Below the pieces are notes generated by a model. The model saw only the letters and a list, made by a program, of their open reading frames with translations. It ran no database searches and was not told where the DNA came from. Below, one piece after another: positions 34,896-42,753 of a stretch of 42,753 nucleotides of DNA. This DNA comes from Bordetella parapertussis (GTDB lineage: Bacteria > Bacteroidota > Bacteroidia > Chitinophagales > Chitinophagaceae), in the NCBI GenBank assembly GCA_943331005.2, contig CALQJX020000029.1, positions 1-42,753 on the forward strand, read 5' to 3'. The translations under genes and the position numbers were made by a program. Position 1 is the first letter of the stretch. Every line of letters starts with the position of its first letter.

Positions 34896-34917
34896 ATAAA
34901 AGAATACTAAACAAGAA

Positions 34918-37900
34918 TTATGGTTTGTACACCAATCTTGTAACCTGAGTACTTCCATCGGCACCTTTGAAACGGAGCATGTAAACACCTGCTGCCAGTT
35001 CTGAAGGCAAAGAAATAGTTTTGGAACCGTATATTACGTTATACTTAATTAATTCCCTACCATCTATGGTATAGAGCGAAGCATCACCAGAGACCTCTGA
35101 TTTGAGTGTCAATACTCCTGTTGTAGGATTTGGCAATACAGAGAATGTAGTATTAGCTGTTGCATGTACACCTGGCTTAGGCAGAATGTTGACAATGTTA
35201 ACTAAATAATCATGGGCTTCACCATATATAAGATCATCACAAGATGGAATAGAAGGATAATCAGGCGTTGTTGACACGTATCCGATCCTTACTCTCATGT
35301 TGTGAACCCCTGTAGCTGCAGTATCAGGAATGAACACAGAGAATTCAGTTGTGTCAACAAATGCACTACTGATTCCACCTATAGTTTCTTCCGGAGCGAA
35401 ATAATCATCATCATTAAAGTCTACCCACATCTGTCCTTTCATTGGGTTAACAGAGCCTGTAGAAATGACACCGGCATAACCCAATCCCACCTGAAGTGAT
35501 GGAACAGTAGCAATACCTATTCTGTTCTGATAACCAGTCCCATCACAACTTGTTCCCGTATCACTCATTGTGTAAATAGAGAAATCTTTTATGTAAGTAA
35601 CGTACAATGTGCATGAACCGGATGCATCGGTATATACTGGGAAACAAGCTTCTGGGCCACTGCTAACAACTGATATCGCATAAGTACCTGTAGCAGGACA
35701 TGCACCACCTACCGTATAAGACATAACAGCAGAACCCAAACTTACACCAGTTACTAAACCAGAACCAGATATTGTAGCAACAGCTGGCGCTGAGCTGCTC
35801 CATGAACCACCTGCAGTTGTAGATGATAATATAGCTGTATCTCCGACTGTATAAGTAGACATACCTGTTATAGTACCCGGATCTGAAGGAGTACTGACAT
35901 TTACCATCCTTGTTACATAACAACCTGAAGTAGCAAAGTATGTGATCACAACACTACCCGGAGTAACACCTGTAACAACACCAGAAGCAGAAACAGTTGC
36001 TACCTCTGCAGCTGAACTACTCCATGTACCACCAGAAAGTGAGTTGGTAAGCGAAATAGCACTACCCGGACAAACTGAAGTAGGACCACTGATAGCTGGT
36101 AATGTAGGATAATACGTTACAGTTACCGGAGTGGTGCTGGTACAACCACCTACGTTAACCGTAAGTGTGTGTGTATGAGTAACAGGAGTAGTACCTGCAA
36201 CTGTAAAGTATGCATATACAGAATCTCTATTAGAACCTGAAGCATAAGCAGCTGTCATGCCGCTGTTGTTATAAAGTCCAGTTGCAGGAGACCATGTATA
36301 AGTAACTGATCCTGAATAAGAACCGCTTGCAACCAGCATAGCACTGTTGCCTAAACAGATAATTGCAGCAGATGGTGTTACTGTAGGTGCAGCAGGTGCT
36401 GTACTTACTGTCATAAGACGGGTTGTGCTGCAACCTGTTGAAGTAACCCTATAACTAATTGTTGTTGTTCCTGTGTTTACACCATTAGCAACACCAGACG
36501 TAGAACCTATGGTTGCAACTGCCGTATTGCTGCTGCTCCATGTACCACCTCCGCTGGCACTGGTGAGTGTAGTATTTGCACCCAGACAAATTGAACCTGT
36601 AATTGCAGCAGGAAGCGCCTTAACTGTAACAATAGTTGTTTTATAACAACCTGAACTTACGTAGTAAGTGATTGTGACAGTACCTGCACTTACACCTGTA
36701 ACAACACCTGAAACTCCATCAACAGTAGCTTTTGCTGTATTGCCGCTTACCCATGTACCGCCCGACACTTCATGTGTCAGTGTAGTAGTTTCACCCACAC
36801 ATACATTGGTAGTACCAGTAATAGATACAGGAACAGCATTTACAGAAATCAAAGATATACTGGTACAACCTGAACCTACATTGTAGGTAATAGTTGCAGA
36901 ACCTGTTGCAACACCGGTAACTATACCTGTTGCTGCACCAACTGTAGCTTTAGCAGTATTACTACTGTTCCAGGTACCACCTGAAACCGAATTCGATAAT
37001 GTAACTGTCTGACCTACACATACCACATTGTCACCGGTATTAGCAGGCAGAGAACTGTTTACTGTAACATTATAGGTACGGGAACAGCCAAATGTATTGG
37101 TGTAACTGATTGTAACTGAACCGACTGTAACAGCGGCAACAAGGCCTGTAGTGCTGGTAAGCGATCCGACAGTGGCAACAGATGTGTTGCTGCTGCTCCA
37201 TGTCTGGCCAGCGGTTGCAGAAGAAAGAGTAATAGAATTACCCACACAAACTATACCAGGACCGCTTATTGCAGCAGGTAACAGATTTACAGTAAGCACC
37301 ATTGTTCTGCGACAACCTGTTGGCAATGTGTAGCTAATAACGCTGTTACCACCACTTATTGCAGAAACAATACCAGATGTTGAGCCAATAGTTGCTGCAG
37401 TAGTATTGCTGCTGCTCCAAACACCATCAGGTGTAGTGTTGCTGAGCGTATCCAAACTGCCTGCACATACTGTTGGGGAACCGGAAATAAATACCGGAGC
37501 CGGATTAACGGTTACTTCTTTGAAAACGAAACAACCTGTTGTTGCTGTATACGTTATGTTGGTTGTACCACCACCTGTGCCGGTTACTACACCCGTAGTT
37601 GAAGCTACTGTAGCTATTGATGGGTTTGCTGTACTCCAGGTACCGCTACCACCTGTTACGCTTGTAAGTGTAGTAACTGTAAGCTCGCAGAAAAGAGCCG
37701 TACCTGTAATTGCAGGAGGCAGGTTATTTACATTGATCGTGAATGTTTTATAACATCCTGCACTGAATGAATATGTGATAACTACAGAACCATTTGCAAT
37801 GCCGGTTACTATACCGGTTGTAGGATCAACGGTTGCCCTTGCAGTGTTGCTACTACTCCATACCCCACCCGACACCGGATGACTGAGTGTGGTTGTATAA

Positions 37901-40900
37901 CCAACACATGCATTGGAACTACCTGTAATAGCTGACAATGAACTGTTTACTGTTACCTGTTTAGATGTGTAACATGTAGCAGATGTTTTGTATGAGATAG
38001 TAGAAGTACCTGCCGCTACAGCATTTGCAATACCGGTCGTAGAACCAATAGAAGCTATTGATGCATTACTGCTGCTCCATTTACCACCTGTAGTTGCACT
38101 GGTCATAGTAGTAACACTACCCACACACATAGTGGTATCTCCAACTATATCAGCTGGTGCAGGGCTAACATTTACGGTAGCAGTGCGAGAACAGCCAAGT
38201 GCAGTATAACTTATCAAAGCCGAACCGGTAGCTATGCCGGTAACAACAGTTGAAGTAGCGGTTGCAGTACCTGTTGTTGCAACAGCTGCATCAGAACTGC
38301 TCCATGTACCACCGGTAGTAGTGCTGCTGAGTGTAGTTACACTACCAACACATACGTTAGTTGTACCTGTTATTACATTCGGAGTAGTACCTACTGTTAC
38401 AATTGTAGTTCTGCGACAGCCTGTAGAAAGCGTGTATGAAATAGTAGATGTACCCGCGGCAACACCTGTAACAATACCTGTAGAAGTCCCTACTGTTGCT
38501 TTTGCAACTGTACTGCTTACCCAGGTACCACCAGATGGGTAACCGATGAGCGTAGTTGAAGATGCAATGCACAGTCCGGTAGTTCCTGTTACAGAATCTG
38601 GCCTTGGATTCACCGTTACTGTACGTGTGCCATAACAACCACCTGTAAGATAACTTATCAGCGTAGTACCTGCGTCAACACCAGTCACAGAACCTGAAGT
38701 GGCACTTATTGTAGCTTTAGTAACATTAGAGCTTGTCCAAACACCTCCTGCAGGACTGCTGGTCAATGTAACACTTGATGCTGCACATACAGAAGCCGTA
38801 CCACTGATAACCGGAAGTGCTTTTACTGTGAAAGTTGCCGTTTTGTAACATGCTGATGACATAGAATATGTCATTGTAATAGTGCCGGCTGCAATACCAG
38901 TCACTTCACCTGTAGATGAGTTAATGGTAGCCTTAGTTGTATCACTGCTACTCCATGAACCGCCAGTTGATGAATGACTAAGTGTCCTTGTTGCACCAAT
39001 ACACACATTAAGTGTACCTGTGATAGAAGCGAGTGCACTGTTTACAGTAACCTGAGCAACTGTATAACAACCCATACCCGGAACTGTGTATGTGATATTT
39101 GCTGTTCCGGTAGCAACTGATGTTACCTGACCTGTGCTTACACCCACTGTAGCTTTTGCAGTATTACTGCTGCTCCAGGTCCCGCCTGCTGCTGCATTGG
39201 TGAGCATAGATATGCTACCCATACAAAGAGTAAGATTACCTGAAATTGCTGCAGGAACATTGTTAACTGTTACAACAGCTGAATTAGCACAACCGCTTGC
39301 ATTTGTGTAACTTATAATAGTTGTGCCAGGAGTAAGACCACTAACAACACCAGATGCAGAAACTGTTGCTACTGCTGTATTTGAAGAACTCCAGGTCGCA
39401 CCTGTGGTAGCAGAACCAAGAGCCGTGGTACTGCCCACACAGACTGTAAGTGTACCTGTAATAGTAGAAGGTGCAGCATTGATAGTAACCGCCTTTATAG
39501 AACGGCAACCACTAGGTAATGTATAACTGATACTTGTTGCCCCTGCATTGACAGCTGTAAGAATACCTGTAGTGGCGTTAATGGTAGCTACAGATGTATT
39601 ACTGCTGCTCCATGCACCACCCGATGGTGAACATGTAAATGAAGAATCTATACTACCCGGACATATATAAGTATTACCTGTGATCGGATCTGCTGCAAGA
39701 TTCACGGTCACTTCTTTGGTAACAAAACAAGAAGAAGATGCAGTAGTGTAAGATATTGTTGCATTACCTACAGCAAGACCTGTTACAGTACCAAATGTAT
39801 TAACTGTTGCGATAGTAGTATCGCTACTACTCCAGGTACCGCTGCTACCTACAATTGTAGAAAGTGATGTTGTTGAGCCTGCACAAATGGAACCGCTACC
39901 GGATATCGGAGCAGGCACTACAGCAACATTTACTGTAATAGTACGGAAACAACCACTGCTTGTAGTATATGTTATTGCAACCGGACCGAGACCAACGCCT
40001 GTAACAATACCTGTAGTAGATCCTACTGTAGCAATAGCCACGTTGTTGCTAGACCATGTACCACCACTTACCGGGTGACCGAGCGTTGTTGTATATCCCT
40101 GACATACGATAATGCTACCTGTAATAGGTGCAGGTACCGGATTTACTGTTAGATTAGTAGTTGCATAACAAGAAGAAGATACTACATAATATATATTGGC
40201 AAAACCCGGAGCAACAGCATAAACAAGACCCGTAGAAGAGTTTACGGTTGCAGCAAACAGGTTGTTGCTGGTCCAGTAACCACCACCGGATGCATTGGTA
40301 AGTGTAGTTGTACCACCATCACAAATAAGATTATTACCCACATTTGGCGCAATCGCCGCATTAACTGTTGTCATTGCCACGCGTACACAACCGCTAACCG
40401 GGTGTGTATAGCTGATACCCACTACGCCTACACCAATACCAGTCACAATTCCTGATGCACTAACTGTAGCAATAGTGTTATCGCCGCTTGACCAAGTTCC
40501 ACCAGTAGTAGTAGTTGTCAGTTCTGCAACATTTCCAACACACATTGTATGATCACCGATCAATTCTGCAGGAGTATTACCAACGGTAAGTGAAATAGCA
40601 CTATTACAGCCGGAAGGCATTATATAACTGATAATTGTAGTACCACCAATAACTGCAGTTACCAGACCGGTAGAAGCACCAACGGTTGCAACCGAAGTGT
40701 TAGTGCTTGTCCAGGTACCACCGGATGGTGAAGTTGTAAAAGTCATTGTCTGCTCAGCACACATGCTGGTTGCTCCTGTAATTGGTGCAGGAGTAGCGTT
40801 TACTGTCAGTATGCGAGTAAGATAACATCCGTAATAAGCATATGTAATTGTAGTAGTACCGGGAGCGATACCAGTAATAGTTCCATCTCCACTACCTATT

Positions 40901-42753
40901 GTAGCTACAGATACATCGCTGCTGCTCCATGTTGCACTACCGCCTATAACACTATAAAGCCCCGAAACCTGCCCAACACAGATCTGAGTGGGACCGGAAA
41001 TAGAAGGTGGCAACATATTTATTAGGATATCGAAAGTAACACTGCAACCGGAAACCAAAGTATAAGTAATTGTAACTGTACCCGGAGCTATCGGGAAAAC
41101 AAGACCTGAACCGCTTACTGTAGCAATTGCAGTATTACTACTGCTCCATATACCACCGCCCAATGAATGAGTGAACTGCCTTGCACCACCACCCACACAC
41201 ATATATGCAAAACCGTTTATTGCTGGTAGTGTTGAGTTAACAGTAACCTGAGTAGTTTTGATACAACCCGAACTAACTGTGTAAGTAATATTTGCAGTGC
41301 CTATGCCTGCACCAAATACTGCACCTGTAGTGATATCTACCGTAGCTACAGAAGTATTGCTGCTGCTCCAGGTACCACTTGAAGATGTATGGGTTAAAGT
41401 TGAAGTTGTACCAAGACAGATAAAGCGCTGACCTGCAATTGTATCCATTGCCGGATTAACTGTCATTGCAGTTACCGCGATACAACCATCAGAAATAACC
41501 GAATAAGTAATATTCACAGCACCAGCAGTAATACCAGTAACCACACCGGTGCTACTGTTTACGGTAACATTGCCGTTGCTGCTGCTCCAGGTACCACCTG
41601 TAGTTGCATTGCTCAGCGTCACTGTCTGACCAACACATACAATATTATTGCCAGTGTTTGGACCAGTACTTACTGTAACAACCGCAGTAGTAAAACACGA
41701 ATTTGAATGAGTATATGTTATTCCGGCTGTACCAACCGCTTCACCATACACAACACCTGTTGCAGGGTTCACTGTAGCAACCAATGTGTTGCCGCTGGTC
41801 CAAGTCTGACCAGATGGAGTAGAAGAAAGTGTAGATGTCTGATGATAACATATGATCTGCGTTCCGGTTATTGTGGTTGGCGTAACACCAACTGTTACAA
41901 CAGCAGTTCTGAAACAACCACCCGCAGTATATGTGATAGTAGCATTTCCCGCGAGAACACCATTTACTACACCACTGGTTCCCACTGTAGCTACAGCTGC
42001 ATTACTGCTGCTCCATGTTCCTCCTGATGTTGAAGAAGACAACGTAATAGTACTACCCTCACATACAAATGAAGCACCGGTAATAGATGCCGGACGTGGA
42101 TTGACAGTGATGTCGCGAATTGCAAAACAACCTGATGACGGCATAATATAGCTGATAGCAGAAACACCACCTGCAACTGCAATACCTGTAACAATACCTG
42201 TAGTAGAACCAACAGTTGCTACTGAAGTATTGCTGCTCTGCCAGGTACCACCTGTAGTAGTTTCTGTTAATGTAATAGTTGAACCTTCACAAACAGTAAA
42301 TGCCGAACCGCCTATTGCTGCCGGAGTAAGATTAACAGTAACTATAGCAGAACGGAAACAACCCGTTGATAGTGTGTACGATATATTAGAGTTACCTGCC
42401 AGAACACCTGTAAGTGTTCCATCAGTACCAACTGTAGCTATTGAGGTAGCACTGCTGCTCCACGTACCTCCACTTGGTGTAGTTGATAATAAAGTTGTAC
42501 TACCCTCACAGAGTGATAGAGAACCCGTTATTGCTGCGGGACGAGGATTTACCGTAATGTCGCGCACCGCATAACATCCGGTAGAAGAAAGTACATAACT
42601 GATGGTAGATACACCACCTGCAACGGCAACACCTGAAACAACGCCTGTAGTTGAACCTACAGTTGCAACAGCTGTATTACTGCTCTGCCAGGTACCTCCC
42701 GATGTTGCATCAGTTAAAGTAATAGTAGAACCTTCACAAACCAAGAAAGCTGA
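34918..42753 (-). CDS. Giant Ig-repeat surface protein with GEVED and T9SS sorting domains, C-terminal part, truncated by window edge
   Basis: The frame is open from the right edge to a stop at 34918 (2611 codons), so the N-terminus lies outside. It contains about 31 BIG2-like Ig repeats of about 73 residues, each with Cys near the start (VC.G...L), a GGTWSSSNT core, AT[VI]GSTTGVV.GV, ..G...ITY and a second Cys. One divergent Ig/PKD-like domain (about 36100-36400, TYTWSPATG) interrupts them. A GEVED domain follows (about 35180-35600; WVDFNDDDYFAPEETIGG, MRVRIGYV, GEAHDYLVNI). The last about 75 residues are a type A T9SS sorting domain (FSVLPNPTTGVLTLKS to the C-terminus). The protein is therefore exported by T9SS and attached at the surface, probably as an adhesin or fibre. 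The paired Cys may form disulfides within each repeat. It could be the same kind of gene as that at 1-2175, or its paralogue. Confidence 0.93.
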   Translation of the reverse strand, partial: SAFLVCEGSTITLTDATSGGTWQSSNTAVATVGSTTGVVSGVAVAGGVSTISYVLSSTGCYAVRDITVNPRPAAITGSLSLCEGSTTLLSTTPSGGTWSSSATSIATVGTDGTLTGVLAGNSNISYTLSTGCFRSAIVTVNLTPAAIGGSAFTVCEGSTITLTETTTGGTWQSSNTSVATVGSTTGIVTGIAVAGGVSAISYIMPSSGCFAIRDITVNPRPASITGASFVCEGSTITLSSSTSGGTWSSSNAAVATVGTSGVVNGVLAGNATITYTAGGCFRTAVVTVGVTPTTITGTQIICYHQTSTLSSTPSGQTWTSGNTLVATVNPATGVVYGEAVGTAGITYTHSNSCFTTAVVTVSTGPNTGNNIVCVGQTVTLSNATTGGTWSSSNGNVTVNSSTGVVTGITAGAVNITYSVISDGCIAVTAMTVNPAMDTIAGQRFICLGTTSTLTHTSSSGTWSSSNTSVATVDITTGAVFGAGIGTANITYTVSSGCIKTTQVTVNSTLPAINGFAYMCVGGGARQFTHSLGGGIWSSSNTAIATVSGSGLVFPIAPGTVTITYTLVSGCSVTFDILINMLPPSISGPTQICVGQVSGLYSVIGGSATWSSSDVSVATIGSGDGTITGIAPGTTTITYAYYGCYLTRILTVNATPAPITGATSMCAEQTMTFTTSPSGGTWTSTNTSVATVGASTGLVTAVIGGTTIISYIMPSGCNSAISLTVGNTPAELIGDHTMCVGNVAELTTTTTGGTWSSGDNTIATVSASGIVTGIGVGVVGISYTHPVSGCVRVAMTTVNAAIAPNVGNNLICDGGTTTLTNASGGGYWTSNNLFAATVNSSTGLVYAVAPGFANIYYVVSSSCYATTNLTVNPVPAPITGSIIVCQGYTTTLGHPVSGGTWSSNNVAIATVGSTTGIVTGVGLGPVAITYTTSSGCFRTITVNVAVVPAPISGSGSICAGSTTSLSTIVGSSGTWSSSDTTIATVNTFGTVTGLAVGNATISYTTASSSCFVTKEVTVNLAADPITGNTYICPGSIDSSFTCSPSGGAWSSSNTSVATINATTGILTAVNAGATSISYTLPSGCRSIKAVTINAAPSTITGTLTVCVGSTTALGSATTGATWSSSNTAVATVSASGVVSGLTPGTTIISYTNASGCANSAVVTVNNVPAAISGNLTLCMGSISMLTNAAAGGTWSSSNTAKATVGVSTGQVTSVATGTANITYTVPGMGCYTVAQVTVNSALASITGTLNVCIGATRTLSHSSTGGSWSSSDTTKATINSSTGEVTGIAAGTITMTYSMSSACYKTATFTVKALPVISGTASVCAASSVTLTSSPAGGVWTSSNVTKATISATSGSVTGVDAGTTLISYLTGGCYGTRTVTVNPRPDSVTGTTGLCIASSTTLIGYPSGGTWVSSTVAKATVGTSTGIVTGVAAGTSTISYTLSTGCRRTTIVTVGTTPNVITGTTNVCVGSVTTLSSTTTGGTWSSSDAAVATTGTATATSTVVTGIATGSALISYTALGCSRTATVNVSPAPADIVGDTTMCVGSVTTMTSATTGGKWSSSNASIASIGSTTGIANAVAAGTSTISYKTSATCYTSKQVTVNSSLSAITGSSNACVGYTTTLSHPVSGGVWSSSNTARATVDPTTGIVTGIANGSVVITYSFSAGCYKTFTINVNNLPPAITGTALFCELTVTTLTSVTGGSGTWSTANPSIATVASTTGVVTGTGGGTTNITYTATTGCFVFKEVTVNPAPVFISGSPTVCAGSLDTLSNTTPDGVWSSSNTTAATIGSTSGIVSAISGGNSVISYTLPTGCRRTMVLTVNLLPAAISGPGIVCVGNSITLSSATAGQTWSSSNTSVATVGSLTSTTGLVAAVTVGSVTISYTNTFGCSRTYNVTVNSSLPANTGDNVVCVGQTVTLSNSVSGGTWNSSNTAKATVGAATGIVTGVATGSATITYNVGSGCTSISLISVNAVPVSITGTTNVCVGETTTLTHEVSGGTWVSGNTAKATVDGVSGVVTGVSAGTVTITYYVSSGCYKTTIVTVKALPAAITGSICLGANTTLTSASGGGTWSSSNTAVATIGSTSGVANGVNTGTTTISYRVTSTGCSTTRLMTVSTAPAAPTVTPSAAIICLGNSAMLVASGSYSGSVTYTWSPATGLYNNSGMTAAYASGSNRDSVYAYFTVAGTTPVTHTHTLTVNVGGCTSTTPVTVTYYPTLPAISGPTSVCPGSAISLTNSLSGGTWSSSAAEVATVSASGVVTGVTPGSVVITYFATSGCYVTRMVNVSTPSDPGTITGMSTYTVGDTAILSSTTAGGSWSSSAPAVATISGSGLVTGVSLGSAVMSYTVGGACPATGTYAISVVSSGPEACFPVYTDASGSCTLYVTYIKDFSIYTMSDTGTSCDGTGYQNRIGIATVPSLQVGLGYAGVISTGSVNPMKGQMWVDFNDDDYFAPEETIGGISSAFVDTTEFSVFIPDTAATGVHNMRVRIGYVSTTPDYPSIPSCDDLIYGEAHDYLVNIVNILPKPGVHATANTTFSVLPNPTTGVLTLKSEVSGDASLYTIDGRELIKYNVIYGSKTISLPSELAAGVYMLRFKGADGSTQVTRLVYKP
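35690..42753 (-). repeat. Tandem array of about 31 Ig-like coding repeats, about 220 bp each
   Basis: The core encoding GGTWSSSNTAVAT recurs about every 220 bp from about 35800 to the right edge, with one divergent domain at about 36100-36400. Units differ at most positions except for the Trp/Ser core, the Gly turns and the two Cys, so most are old duplications. Open frames on the opposite strand here result from the repetitive codon pattern. Confidence 0.92.
41870..42753 (-). repeat. Recent two-repeat (dyad) duplication, 447-bp period
   Basis: Two consecutive Ig-repeat pairs share special features: TWQSS in the first repeat, then AVAGGVS and AVRDITVNPRPA or AIRDITVNPRPA, and in the second repeat GVLAGN and GCFR.A.VTV. 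The TCG/TCA Ser codon opening the unit (SAF.VCEGSTITLT) recurs at 42304-42306 and 42751-42753, exactly 447 bp (149 codons) apart. The equivalent CTCTG core recurs at 42236 and 42683, also 447 bp. The window ends at the start of a unit. Confidence 0.8.

Noticed and set aside
36668..42574. Several plus-strand open frames of 60-115 codons opposite the Ig repeats
   Set aside because: They are Val/Pro/Thr-rich mirror images of the repeats and repeat with the same period, so they are by-products of codon usage.
34918..42753. Regular about 220-bp periodicity that might be taken for a CRISPR array or a satellite repeat
   Set aside because: The period is one continuous reading frame encoding Ig domains. 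Units diverge throughout and there are no short identical repeats with unique spacers.
1..42753. The window as a complete circular plasmid or phage
   Set aside because: It carries chromosomal housekeeping genes (glyA, rnr, rsgA, metF, tRNA-Phe), no replication or phage genes, and joining the ends deletes most of an Ig repeat.

Overview
The window looks like chromosomal DNA of a Bacteroidota bacterium, most likely Chitinophagales/Chitinophagaceae-like. The evidence is a PorW/SprE-type component of the type IX secretion system (T9SS), a giant Ig-repeat surface protein ending in a T9SS sorting domain, promoters of the Bacteroidota form TTTG-N19..22-TAnnTTTG, and few Shine-Dalgarno sequences. No insertion sequence, prophage, integrase or CRISPR array was seen.

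Layout. (1) Positions 1-2175: the 5' part of a giant secreted Ig-repeat protein, minus strand, cut by the left edge. (2) 2176-5115: AT-rich spacer, terminator, tRNA-Phe with a clear promoter, glyA, and a broken yitT-family gene. (3) 5136-7130: a broken HD-domain gene, an SprT-like metalloprotease and two small ATP-synthase-associated membrane proteins. (4) 7376-14759, plus strand: porW/sprE-like gene, hutI, an APC permease and a REC/Hpt phosphotransfer pair. (5) 14781-19066, minus strand: short-chain prenyl synthase, rnr, rsgA and a possible small membrane protein. (6) 19234-21185, plus strand: RmlD-like SDR and a glycosylasparaginase. (7) 21269-25229, minus strand: DUF2807 lipoprotein, a 15-16-residue-repeat surface protein, a MauE/thioredoxin fusion and HMG-CoA lyase. 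(8) 25301-31935, minus strand: a tightly packed five-gene operon, with a single REC gene divergent from it at 32027. (9) 32465-34804, minus strand: NlpC/P60 peptidase, EVE protein and metF. (10) 34918 to the right edge: the 3' part of a giant Ig-repeat protein with GEVED and T9SS sorting domains.

The most interesting part is the operon in (8). In transcription order it encodes an E1/ThiF-nitroreductase fusion, a GNAT-like acyltransferase, a 7TMR-DISM membrane histidine kinase, a REC-histidine kinase hybrid and a stand-alone REC. All junctions are overlaps or 7-bp gaps. The arrangement suggests that synthesis or modification of a small molecule is coupled to its sensing. No DNA-binding output domain is present, so the target of the pathway is unknown.

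Other points. Two neighbouring genes (yitT family and HD domain) carry four inactivating lesions within about 1.1 kb. Both window ends lie inside the same kind of about 73-residue Ig repeat. The right edge falls exactly on the boundary of a 447-bp duplicated two-repeat unit, which is how an assembly break in repeats would look.
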